DNA from: Branchiostoma floridae
Taxonomy: Eukaryota > Chordata > Leptocardii > Amphioxiformes > Branchiostomatidae
Reading direction: 5' to 3'
NCBI RefSeq assembly: GCF_000003815.2
Contig: NC_049996.1
Span: 13,258,419 to 13,322,418 of the forward strand
Length of the DNA stretch: 64,000 bases
Shown: positions 43,101 to 51,434 of the stretch, in pieces
Position numbering within the stretch: position 1 is the stretch's first letter
Layout: each line of letters begins with the position of its first letter
Made by a program: the position numbers and the translations under genes
Notes under the pieces: model-generated
The model's input: only the letters and a program-made list of their open reading frames with translations
What the model was told of the DNA's origin: nothing
Database searches by the model: none

Positions 43101-44676
43101 ATCTACTATAATGACCGGAGGTCATGATCAGACAGGAAAGGGCCAGTCTCAGACCACCATTCAATCTCTGAACGTTGAAAATCTATCCCATAACGAAGTG
43201 CTAGCTGCCTTAAAGCCAAATCCCATGTATGCAGCTGTAGGATCACCATCACATGACCAAACTTCTACTGTAATGACCGGAGGTCATGATCAGACAGGAA
43301 AGGGCCAGTCTCAGACCACCATTCAATCTCTGAACGTTGAAAATCTATCCCATAACGAAGTGCTAGCTGCCTTAAAGCCAAATCCTATGTATGCAGCTGT
43401 AGGATCACCATCACATGACCAAACTTCTACTGTAATGACCGGAGGTCATGATCAGACAGGAAAGGGCCAGTCTCAGACCACCATTCAATCTCTGAACGTT
43501 GAAAATCTTTCCCATAACGAAGTGCTAGCTGCCTTAAAGCCAAATCCCATGTATGCAGCTGTAGGATCACCATCACATGACCAAACTTCTACTGTAATGA
43601 CCGGAGGTCATGATCAGACAGGAAAGGGCCAGTCTCAGACCACCATTCAATCTCTGAACGTTGAAAATCTATCCCATAACGAAGTGCTAGCTGCCTTAAA
43701 GCCAAATCCCATGTATGCAGCTGTAGGATCACCATCACATGACCAAACTTCTACTGTAATGACCGGAGGTCATGATCAGACAGGAAAGGGCCAGTCTCAG
43801 ACCACCATTCAATCTCTGAACGTTGAAAATCTATCCCATAACGAAGTGCTAGCTGCCTTAAAGCCAAATCCCATGTATGCAGCTGTAGGATCACCATCAC
43901 ATGACCAAACTTCTACTGTAATGACCGGAGGTCATGATCAGACAGGAAAGGGCCAGTCTCAGACCACCATTCAATCTCTGAACGTTGAAATTCTATCCCA
44001 TAACGAAGTGCTAGCTGCCTTAAAGCCAAATCCTATGTATGCAGCTCTAGCAACACCATCACATGACCAAACATCTACTGTAATGACCGTAGGTCATGAT
44101 CAGACAGGAAAGGGCCAGTCTCAGACCACCATTCAATCTCTGAACGTTGAAAATCTATCCCATAACGAAGTGCTAGCTGCCTTAAAGTCAAATCCCATGT
44201 ATGCAGATGCAGGAACACCATCGCATGACCAAACATCTACTGTAATGACCGGAGGTAATGATCAGACAGGGCAGGGCCAGTCTCAGACCACCATTCAATC
44301 TCTGAACGTTGAAAATCTATCCCATAACGAAGTGCTAGCTGCCTTAAAGCCAAATCCCATGTATGCAGATGCAGGATCACCATCACATGACCAAACATCT
44401 ACTGTAATGACCGGAGGTTATGATCAGACAGGGCAGGGCCAGCCTAATCTCATCACTAAGTTCTACCCAAACACCACAGCTACTGTAGTGAGTGGTCGTG
44501 ATCACCAGTATGAAGATATGACACAACAAAATAAGACAGGACAGAGCCAGCCTCAGGCTAACACTCAATCTCCGAAAATTGGAAACTTATCACATAACGA
44601 AGTTATAGCTTCGTTAAATCCTAATCCTATGTACGCAGGTGTGGGAACATTACCAAAGGACCAAAACTCTACCTGA
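40180..44676 (+). CDS. LRR transmembrane receptor 1, long tail with NPMY repeats
   Basis: A single-exon 1498-residue type I membrane protein. Order: signal peptide (1-25, hydrophobic LLMFLLIILKV); LRRNT (about 49-70, CAPPRCDC); 14 LRRs of 24 residues (about 72-412, units like LQTLNLNNNQITMIQAGIF); LRRCT (416-464, NPWQCDC to LVC); a Thr/Asn-rich stalk with two copies of TSNDYYNST carrying N-glycosylation sequons; one transmembrane helix (about 598-624, IPAIIGSIWGSIAGIFLIG); then a cytoplasmic tail of about 870 residues. The tail has eleven NPMY motifs (Y758, Y963 then every 54 residues to Y1395, and Y1485), YEDM at Y887, Y922 and Y1444, and YEDI, YDDV and YKDV at Y678, Y716 and Y808. NPxY can bind PTB domains and YxxM can bind PI3-kinase SH2 domains once phosphorylated; use here is inference. 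The start is chosen for its signal peptide and the identical start in the paralog. Ligand unknown. Confidence 0.9.
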   Translation: MDRKLRHLLMFLLIILKVPNLQVAGWWGSSKEADRSCTKSSVHKAGRNCAPPRCDCRYLKLSSINVNLPATITELDLGFNQITMVQKGAFTNLPGLGELWLSNNRINRIQKGVFTNLPCLRELWLSYNKITMLQAGIFVHLPRLQKLNLNNNQITMIQAGIFVNLPLLQTLNLNNNQITMIQAGIFVNLPLLRTLALNNNQITMIQAGIFVNLPLLRTLNLNNNQITMVQKGAFVNLPQLLILLLSNNHITMVQKGAFVNQPQLIILLLSNNQITMVHKGAFTNLPCLLHLVLSYNKITMIQKGTFVNLPLLQNLYLYNNKITMIQKGAFVNLPLLQNLYLYSNQITMLQAGIFVDLPQLQMLFLHDNQITMIQAGTFVNLPQLQKLTLTSNKMSAITTLAFSLLPSNLSIDLNGNPWQCDCRMTPFRLDSTEFPSFKDQIKCAEPANLRGQKLTDVSPEDLVCAEQTIFSTLPVLVMFNNGYKGTTAGSTVKKKKKKRKPTIASPLPSNSFHADTRATSTNNHNCTEAGYTSNDYYNSTTADPKNQRTSNDYYNSTIAGLKGKRGTTGATESPTLQTTLDKQENSGSIISVPSYPIPAIIGSIWGSIAGIFLIGTVILTLWCKRRTKNSPLDPTSGPNTNIDLSNLNKTIQGQSRTITDSNPNTTTTVVTSDHDHQYEDIDRHTNLRQGQSQTITEFNTNTTAAGLMTSAHDHQYDDVDNHHDQTGQGQSLANAQPLKVESLSHNEVLAALKPNPMYAGPEAPSKDQTSTAMVSGHDQTGQGQSQTITESHASTTAAAVDSGHEHRYKDVENYHDQTGQGQSQAINEFLDALNQSYGTGPTASQQNSLYKVVGQYQTIIKSNSNTTAGETNSNNTAGLVTSGLDQYEDMTQPNQTGQGQSQAITESNPNTKVMSSCHDQKYEDMNQHNHLDQGQSQTTIQSLNVENLSHNEVLFALKPNPMYADAGTPSHVQTSTIMTGGHDQTGKGQSQTTIQSLNVENLSHNEVLAALKPNPMYAAVGSPSHDQTSTVMTGGHDQTGKGQSQTTIQSLNVENLSHNEVLAALKPNPMYAAVGSPSHDQTSTVMTGGHDQTGKGQSQTTIQSLNVENLSHNEVLAALKPNPMYAAVGSPSHDQTSTVMTGGHDQTGKGQSQTTIQSLNVENLSHNEVLAALKPNPMYAAVGSPSHDQTSTVMTGGHDQTGKGQSQTTIQSLNVENLSHNEVLAALKPNPMYAAVGSPSHDQTSTVMTGGHDQTGKGQSQTTIQSLNVEILSHNEVLAALKPNPMYAALATPSHDQTSTVMTVGHDQTGKGQSQTTIQSLNVENLSHNEVLAALKSNPMYADAGTPSHDQTSTVMTGGNDQTGQGQSQTTIQSLNVENLSHNEVLAALKPNPMYADAGSPSHDQTSTVMTGGYDQTGQGQPNLITKFYPNTTATVVSGRDHQYEDMTQQNKTGQSQPQANTQSPKIGNLSHNEVIASLNPNPMYAGVGTLPKDQNST
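42961..44418 (+). repeat. 162-bp coding tandem repeat, nine units
   Basis: Nine head-to-tail units of exactly 162 bp (54 codons) start at 42961, 43123, 43285, 43447, 43609, 43771, 43933, 44095 and 44257. The units from 43123 to 43932 are almost identical, which points to recent homogenisation or expansion. Each encodes GQSQTTIQSLNVENLSHNEV and then NPMYA. Diverged relatives lie at about 42346-42507 and 44536-44673. Confidence 0.95.
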
Positions 44677-45275
44677 AGTTATAATCAGACAGGAAAGGGC
44701 CAGTCTCAGTTAATCACTGAATCCAGCTGAAGCACCACAGTTGCTGTGGTGAACAGTGGTCATGATCACCAGTATGAGGATATGAACCAACATAATCAGG
44801 TTAGGCAGGACCAGTCTCAGTTAATCACTGAATCCAGCCGAAGCACCACTGACAGTTGCTGTGGTAAACAGTGGTCATGATCACCAGTATGAGGATATGA
44901 ACCAACATGATCAGAAAGGACAAGTTCAATTTCGTCATTGAAGCTAGAAAACCATCAAATTGTACGTGTAGGACAGATTGCCTCTGAAAGAAAAATTTCC
45001 TTTACAAAGTCGAAGGTCTGTCTGAGCAACTGTGGTGACCATAAAACATGATCAGACAAACCAGGGCCAGTCTCAGACCATCACCACTGAATCCACCCAA
45101 AACACCACACCTGGTGCAGTGACCAGTGGTTATGACCAGTATGAAGATATTAACCAACAGAATAAGATGGAACATCGCCAGCCTCATGCGATCACTGAAT
45201 CCAACAAAGCATCACAGCTACTGTAATAACCATCGGTCATGATCATCGGTATGAAGATTTGAGCCGTCGGTTGCA
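44677..45275 (+). pseudogene. Decayed continuation of the receptor 1 tail
   Basis: After the stop the sequence still reads as tail: SYNQTGKGQSQLITESS, then a TGA at 44728, then SGHDHQYEDMNQHNQ, a further unit with a small insertion that shifts frame, and near 45047-45225 HDQTNQGQSQTIT and YDQYEDINQQNK. The gene's own stop (44674-44676) falls where repeat units have a GGA glycine codon (ACC-GGA-GGT versus ACC-TGA-AGT). It now serves as 3' UTR at most. Confidence 0.8.
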
Positions 45276-46159
45276 CCTGGACTTTTTAAAAAGAAACACC
45301 AAATTGTGGATGACGAATTTTATTCATGAATATTTGCGAACAACTTCAGCTGCTTGAAGTAGAGGCCAGATGTGGCTATTGTGTTAAGTATAAATTCTCC
45401 TTTTGTCTGCACTGGCGACTTTCACCAAATCAGAAAAAAAACAGCAGAATGGCTTCACCATTAAAAGCGTTGCAATATAGTTTTGCCTTAACCCCCAGGA
45501 AACACTGCAGGACAGTCTGATGTTTAATCTTATTACCATAGAAAATCCCTGCATATAGTATGTGGTTGGGGCACCTTCACGCTTCCCAGACTAGTGTAGT
45601 CTCTTGGACCGGGACCATGAAAACATGATAGGTCAATGTGAAAGGCAGATGTCTTTTCTTAGGCCTTTGGGACAACCGTAGTATTCAATAAAGCTACAAT
45701 TCATTGGACACCTCCTATAACACTAGGTTCACATATAAATGTTTTTTCGGATGTTGGAAGTCTTGATGGAGTTTGTAACGGTGATCATGCTGAGCAAGCA
45801 TTTCAAAAGTCTTTTGGGGGAAGTAATGGTATTTAAACACCAGGAAACATTAACAGTATGCTTCTCATGGCCACGCTGTATGCGACAGTGCTGGCCTTTT
45901 CAATATATCAAACACACTTCAAAGTCAGGGGCTTAAAGCTGTGTGATTTATTTGAAACACTCAAATTATATTCATATCTTTTATATGTATTATTAGGCCA
46001 TGTTGATTTGATTATATGGATGACATCCTCTGGGAACTCCAGAACTGATGCGAGCGAGCGAATAAAAAAAAGTTTGGCCAAGAAAAAAAGTTCACTTCAG
46101 CATAAAATCTAAGTGGTCAGGAAGGTTGAACATAGGACTAAAAACACATAATATGATAT
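45276..46159. other. Probable 3' UTR of LRR gene 1, then no gene seen
   Basis: AATAAA at 45687-45692 is the first good polyadenylation signal after the stop. Beyond it only short random frames are present. Confidence 0.4.
45687..45692 (+). terminator. Polyadenylation signal, probably LRR gene 1
   Basis: AATAAA in the context TTCAATAAAGCTAC, about 1 kb after the stop codon. Confidence 0.4.
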
Positions 46160-46167
46160 ACCAACAG

Positions 46168-46580
46168 TTAGGTGTAGGGACCAGTATATCGTACAGGTGC
46201 AAAACGTTTTTTTCTTCTTCTTGGACCGATCCGAAAAAAAGACCTGAAAAAAATCAGTGGAACCGGTTTCGCCAACCGGGCTAAGAAGACCACAAGAGCG
46301 AAGTCGAGTAGAGTTTAAATTTATAGTCATTTGCACCAAGTTTCTACAGTCAAAGGTACAGAAACTTGATTACTTAGGGATGACATTTTAAAGCGCCAGT
46401 GGGAGTCAGATAATCCGCCAAACAGATTCCTTTGTAGCAAAATTGACCAATTATCATTGTTTTGAGTATAACAAATTCTTAAGTTTCCACAGACAATCAG
46501 GTTCAGATCCGGATCTGGAAATGATCCTCTGGACCTGAACGGAACCTGTACCTACATTTTCTGTACTGGTACCTACCCCT
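46168..46580. mobile_element. hAT-like MITE, intact relative of the 2419-4013 copy
   Basis: Begins TTAGGTGTAGGGACCAGTA and ends TACTGGTACCTACCCCT. ACCAACAG (46160-46167) and ACCAACAA (46581-46588) form a 7-of-8 target duplication. The interior shares GGACCGATCC, GTGGGAGTC and TTTTGAGTAT with the earlier copy and lacks its 1.15-kb insert. Confidence 0.75.
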
Positions 46581-46589
46581 ACCAACAAT

Positions 46590-47190
46590 AGATTTTTTTT
46601 CAAATCTTATTCTTTGACTTTAGATTTATTTTGGCATTCTATGGCATTAGTTATCTGTTTTCTGATACTTTTTTCCAATCTACGGCATATATGTGCTCAT
46701 TTTACAGCTGCTTTGCACAATTTACTGTGTGGTCAAAAACTTTTTTTTTTTTGGAAATGACCGAAAATTGGTGCGAGCGCGGATGTCATCCATATAATCA
46801 AATCAACATGGCCTTATTCCTAATCGCTGACCCTGATGGCGGTCCTTCCAAAATAGCTCAATCATACTACGGAGTGAAAGTCCTTAAGTTGTTTTCCTGC
46901 CTTTTACATGTATTAAATTGTTTACAACGTATTTGATTTCCTACTAGGTTTAATAAGGGACACTGCTATTCGGGCAGGCAGGTAGTACTGATATTTTTAG
47001 GGGATGTACCGTAAAGGTTTTAAATGGATTACAGTAACAATTCAGTAGCATTTCAGTAGTGTACAGGACCGTAGGTTTGCTGAGGACCATACCTGTGTAG
47101 GTGAGATGGATTTATAGACCACTGTTAGTTTCTACACGGAACCAACAAGATTCTAGGATGCCGTTTTTTCAGTTACAGTGCCTGGTCTGA
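46590..47190. other. No gene seen
   Basis: A fragment near 46600-46800 resembles 21850-22030 (CATTCTATGGCAT, TATGTGCTCATTT, GGTCAAAAAC), a further dispersed repeat. No coding exon was recognised. Confidence 0.4.
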
Positions 47191-47191
47191 T

Positions 47192-48437
47192 ATGGTTGAG
47201 GATCAAGTCTTTGAGACCACAGCAACAGAACCCTTCAAGATTTTAGCAAAAGAACCCTTAACGATCATAGAAACAGAAGTATCTAGGATCATAGCAACAG
47301 AACTCCTTAGGATCATAGCAACATACTTCTTTAGGGTCATAGCAACAAACTCCTTAAGGATCATAGCAAAAAAGTTTTTAGGATCACAGCAAAAAAAGTT
47401 TTAGGATCATAGCAACAGNNNNNNNNNNNNNNNNNNNNNNNNNNNNNNNNNNNNNNNNNNNNNNNNNNNNNNNNNNNNNNNNNNNNNNNNNNNNNNNNNN
47501 NNNNNNNNNNNNNNNNNNNNNNNNNNNNNNNNNNNNNNNNNNNNNNNNNNNNNNNNNNNNNNNNNNNNNNNNNNNNNNNNNNNNNNNNNNNNNNNNNNNN
47601 NNNNNNNNNNNNNNNNNNNNNNNNNNNNNNNNNNNNNNNNNNNNNNNNNNNNNNNNNNNNNNNNNNNNNNNNNNNNNNNNNNNNNNNNNNNNNNNNNNNN
47701 NNNNNNNNNNNNNNNNNNNNNNNNNNNNNNNNNNNNNNNNNNNNNNNNNNNNNNNNNNNNNNNNNNNNNNNNNNNNNNNNNNNNNNNNNNNNNNNNNNNN
47801 NNNNNNNNNNNNNNNNNNNNNNNNNNNNNNNNNNNNNNNNNNNNNNNNNNNNNNNNNNNNNNNNNNNNNNNNNNNNNNNNNNNNNNNNNNNNNNNNNNNN
47901 NNNNNNNNNNNNNNNNNNNNNNNNNNNNNNNNNNNNNNNNNNNNNNNNNNNNNNNNNNNNNNNNNNNNNNNNNNNNNNNNNNNNNNNNNNNNNNNNNNNN
48001 NNNNNNNNNNNNNNNNNNNNNNNNNNNNNNNNNNNNNNNNNNNNNNNNNNNNNNNNNNNNNNNNNNNNNNNATCATAGCAATAGAACTCTCTAGAATCAT
48101 AGCAACAGAAATGTTTAGGAACTTTGCACGAGAAATCTATAGGATCATAGGAACAGAATAGAAATCTATAGAATTATAGCAACAGAAATCTATAGGATTA
48201 TAGCAATAAAACCCTTTAGGACCATAGCTGCAAAAGAACTCTTTAGAATCATAGAAACAAAGCCTTTTGCGACTATAGCAACAGAACCCTTAGGATCATA
48301 GCAACAGACGTCTTTACAATCATAGCAACATACGTCTTTACAATCATAGCAACAGACGTCTTTACAATCATAGCAACAGACGTCTTTACAATCATAGCAA
48401 CAGACGTCTTTACAATCATAGCAACAGAAGTCTTGAA
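47192..48437 (+). repeat. 24-bp minisatellite containing an assembly gap
   Basis: Units resemble AGGATCATAGCAACAGAA before the gap and become exact 24-mers (GCAACAGACGTCTTTACAAT plus CATA) at 48301-48430. The period is a multiple of three, so long open frames with an 8-residue repeat appear by chance. The gap at 47419-48071 lies inside the array and its true size is uncertain. Confidence 0.85.
47419..48071. other. Assembly gap (653 N)
   Basis: A run of N within the 24-bp minisatellite, where assemblers commonly fail. Confidence 0.99.
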
Positions 48438-48544
48438 GCTTCTAGGTTCATCTTATGGAGGACAAAGACAGAACAAATGGAGTAAGTGTCTAGGTGTACG
48501 GATTGTGAAAACTACAGGACAAGACACCAAGAGCGTTTGAAAGC

Positions 48545-48944
48545 GGCACAGAATGTACGGCTATAGGCCCAGTCCTTCCATACAATGGACTCTTAGCACA
48601 GAATGTATAACTATAGGCCCAGTCCTCACATACTAAGGACTGTCAGCACAGAATGTACGGCTATAGGCCCAGTCCTCAAATACAATGGACTCTTAGCACA
48701 GAATGTATAACTATAGGCCCAGTCTTCACATACTAAAGACTGTCAGCACAGAATGTACGGCTATAGGCCCAGTCCTTCCATACAATGGACTCTTAGCACA
48801 GAATGTATAACTATAGGCCCAGTCCTCACATACTAAGGACTGTCAGCACAGAATGTACGGCTATATGCCCAGTCCCAACATACCATGGACTGTCAGCACA
48901 GAATGTACGGCTATAGGCCCAGTCCTCACATACCATGGACGGTC
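48545..48944 (+). repeat. 50-bp satellite, eight units
   Basis: Units start AGCACAGAATGTA at 50-base spacing (48595, 48645 and so on to 48895). Two variants alternate over most of the array (ACGGCTATAGG and TAACTATAGG), giving a 100-bp higher-order period. Confidence 0.9.
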
Positions 48945-48949
48945 AAAAG

Positions 48950-49604
48950 AATTGAGTAGACTGAAGTAACAGTCTGTTTTCCTTCATGTCTTATTATTTT
49001 TTAAGTTCAGAACGTGTGTGCTGTATTACTAAGAGTATCTACATGTGTTAAGGTATACTTATTCACTTGGATCGTAGGAATACTAGTGACAACTTTGGGC
49101 ACACCACACACAAATATGTTTGAGTTTTACAAATTGATATTTAACAGGAACAAGGTATCAATCCAAATAGATCGTTCTTCTTGGTTTGTTATCGTTTCCT
49201 CCCAATTCATGCATGAAGAGAAATCAGTTAAAATCTGGATCAAAAAGTAACTCTAGCAAGATGTAACTCTATATAACAATAATGTGATATAGGAAGGTTG
49301 AACAACGGATTTACATTTTTTTTTCTTTCACATTTTTATAAAGATATCAGTTACGTCTACGTAACATTTCCTACCCGGGGTACAATTTCTGCCAATAAAT
49401 ATGCAAAAACATTCTGTTAAGCTATTTTGGTACGTTTTGTGTTCCTTTTGTCCTCTGTACCGCGCTTGTCGCTCCCCCAAGCCGTCCCGCCAGGCCCCTT
49501 TGTGGAAATGTGACGTTAGCCCTATGTAGTATACACATGTAACCTTACTACGCTTCTTGGAGTCCTTGAAATAGAATAAAAGAACTAATTATAAGAGAAA
49601 AATA
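48950..49604. other. No gene seen
   Basis: AT-rich sequence with short random frames. Confidence 0.35.
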
Positions 49605-49715
49605 ATGTATCAGTCCACGTCAAGATCAGAACACGAACAAATGCCCTCCACACCACGTCCAGCTCCTGTACTAACGTTAGAGAAAGTGGCACAACCCCAA
49701 CTCATGATGTTTCAC
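49605..49715 (+). CDS. Weak candidate first exon, unknown gene
   Basis: ATG to a donor (TTCAC/GTAAGA), 111 nt in phase 0, giving MYQSTSRSEHEQMPSTPRPA and then a basic stretch. It could splice in frame to 50323. No family recognised, and chance is a real alternative. Confidence 0.2.
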
Positions 49716-50322
49716 GTAAGACGTCTCTGGTTCTTGTCGGGCAGTAGCAGGATTCTTAACCACATTACCTATGAGGCTGAAACAGACGACAACCTCACAA
49801 GATACCGGTTGTAATGTTTTTTGTTTTGTTTACAAATAAGCTTGTGGACAATTGGAAAACCGCACCCACTAAGAACAAATGGCTGCCCAGTTTTTCGACA
49901 CCTTGGAGATAAAGGAGAAACTGCACCAAATGGGAGTGTATGGCCGACCAACCTTTTGTCAGTTTTAATCCCACAGAAAGAAAACACAACATATGTAAGA
50001 CAGCCCAACGTTGCATAGATCACAATTGGATACTACTATTACTTTGTACACAGAACCATGATATGATAACAATATGATATGGCATTTTACAGCATGTCTA
50101 TAAGTAGAGTCATGAACAGGCAAACCCATGAAAGCACAAGCTATTGAAAAATGTGTTCATTTGTGTCAGTGATAGAAAATCAGAATAACTATGCCTTGCA
50201 TTCTCACATTCACACTGCGCCAAGAGACTTTAAAGGGTATTAAAATATGCTAGGCTGTTCCTGGGATAAGTAATTACAATAACAAAAAATCCGGAGGAAA
50301 ATATGACCAGGTTATTTTGCAG

Positions 50323-50501
50323 GGATACGAAAGTATAATAACTTTAAAGTGGTTCAAAATGTTTTGCAAAGTTGTAAACAAAAAAACGGACCAAACTCAG
50401 CGGAAAGCCGAACAACCCTTCAGCCTCTCTTCTCCCCAATCAGGAAAACGGCAGATCAACAAGGATACAGCCGAGAAACATTCTACCTACTGGGACGGAA
50501 G
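50323..50501 (+). CDS. Weak candidate internal exon, unknown gene
   Basis: Acceptor GTTATTTTGCAG and donor GGAAG/GTAATT bound an open 179-nt stretch encoding GYESIITLKWFKMFCKVVNK and then a polar segment. It would join the 49605 exon in frame and end in phase 2. The next open stretch (50595-50903) is not in a compatible phase from an obvious acceptor, so the model is incomplete. Confidence 0.25.
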
Positions 50502-50594
50502 GTAATTCTTTCGCTTTTCAGTAACTTTCGTTTTAGTATTTCAAAAGGTTGAACTACCTGAAAAGCGTCATTATTCGGATGTAATACCTTCAAT

Positions 50595-50903
50595 TTGTTT
50601 TCCATGGTGATAGCACATTGCCACATCGGCTCGAAAAACAAAGACTGTGACATGTGTGTCACTGTTGTCAACAACATGATTTGTGGAAAAGTGTGGAATA
50701 CACGTAAGGTAGTGGAATACGACGTGTACGAAGGGACAGGTACATTTACTGCTAGAATAACAGAACTGGAACTGTTTAATCATGCATTTGATAGACAATA
50801 TATTAGTTTGTATGCCATGTTCATTTCAATTTCAGAACAAATTTGCTTTGGAACTTATGACAGTTCAAAGACAGCACAAAATGACATATCATCAAAAGCA
50901 TGA
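50595..50903 (+). CDS. Weak candidate terminal ORF, unknown
   Basis: An open frame encoding a cysteine-containing peptide with KDCDMCVTVVNNMICGKVW and FTARITELELF, ending in TGA. No recognised domain. The overlapping minus-strand open frame makes chance plausible. Confidence 0.2.
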   Translation: MFSMVIAHCHIGSKNKDCDMCVTVVNNMICGKVWNTRKVVEYDVYEGTGTFTARITELELFNHAFDRQYISLYAMFISISEQICFGTYDSSKTAQNDISSKA

Positions 50904-51053
50904 AAATTGACCCACTTTAGCGGACAATTGTGTAGCAACAAAACAAAACCCCAAAACTTTGCTATCATTTATCTGATAGCTCTATTGTGGGTCATTATTT
51001 GTAATGAATTGCAAGCGACAATATTTTATACTTATGGACTTTCAGTGCTTTAG

Positions 51054-51352
51054 CCCAGACTGAGAGGGGGGCTAAAAAGCCTGCGCCATCTTTGACGTCG
51101 AATAGCTCCCAAACGGCTTGTGCTAGAACAGCCAAACTTGGTGACCTTTCCTAATATATTGTTGGCCCAAATACAGTAAGTTTATGATTTTTAGTGTTGC
51201 CATGGTAACGATTTTCTGAAAGGTTTCATTTACAAAAACCACTAATTTTGGTTTAAACAACGGGATTTTAAGATTTTCTTGCCCCTCCAAGCTCCGCCAC
51301 CCCCTAACTCCCTCACGTCAGGGAGTGCCCCCAAAGCCCAATCTGGATAGGG
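51054..51352. mobile_element. Short TTAA-flanked element related to 33425-35280
   Basis: Begins CCCAGACTGAGAGGGG after TTAG (51050-51053) and ends AATCTGGATAGGG before TTAA (51353-51356). Its start GCCTGCGCCATCTTTGACGT resembles that of the longer element at 33450. Confidence 0.6.
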
Positions 51353-51434
51353 TTAACGTTTGGCAAAATTTCATATTTTTTACAACCTGAAAACAGTGTA
51401 TTGTATTCAGGCTACCTAAGACCTTATAGTTTAA

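Noticed and set aside
45032-45226. 64-codon ORF resembling receptor 1 tail
   Set aside because: Recognised as a relic of the tail after the nonsense change, not an independent gene.
47192-48100. Open frames through the 24-bp minisatellite, one reading across the N gap
   Set aside because: Repeat length divisible by three and N translated as X; no start context or domain.
48301-48944. CRISPR-like array
   Set aside because: Units are directly tandem without unique spacers, and the genome is eukaryotic.
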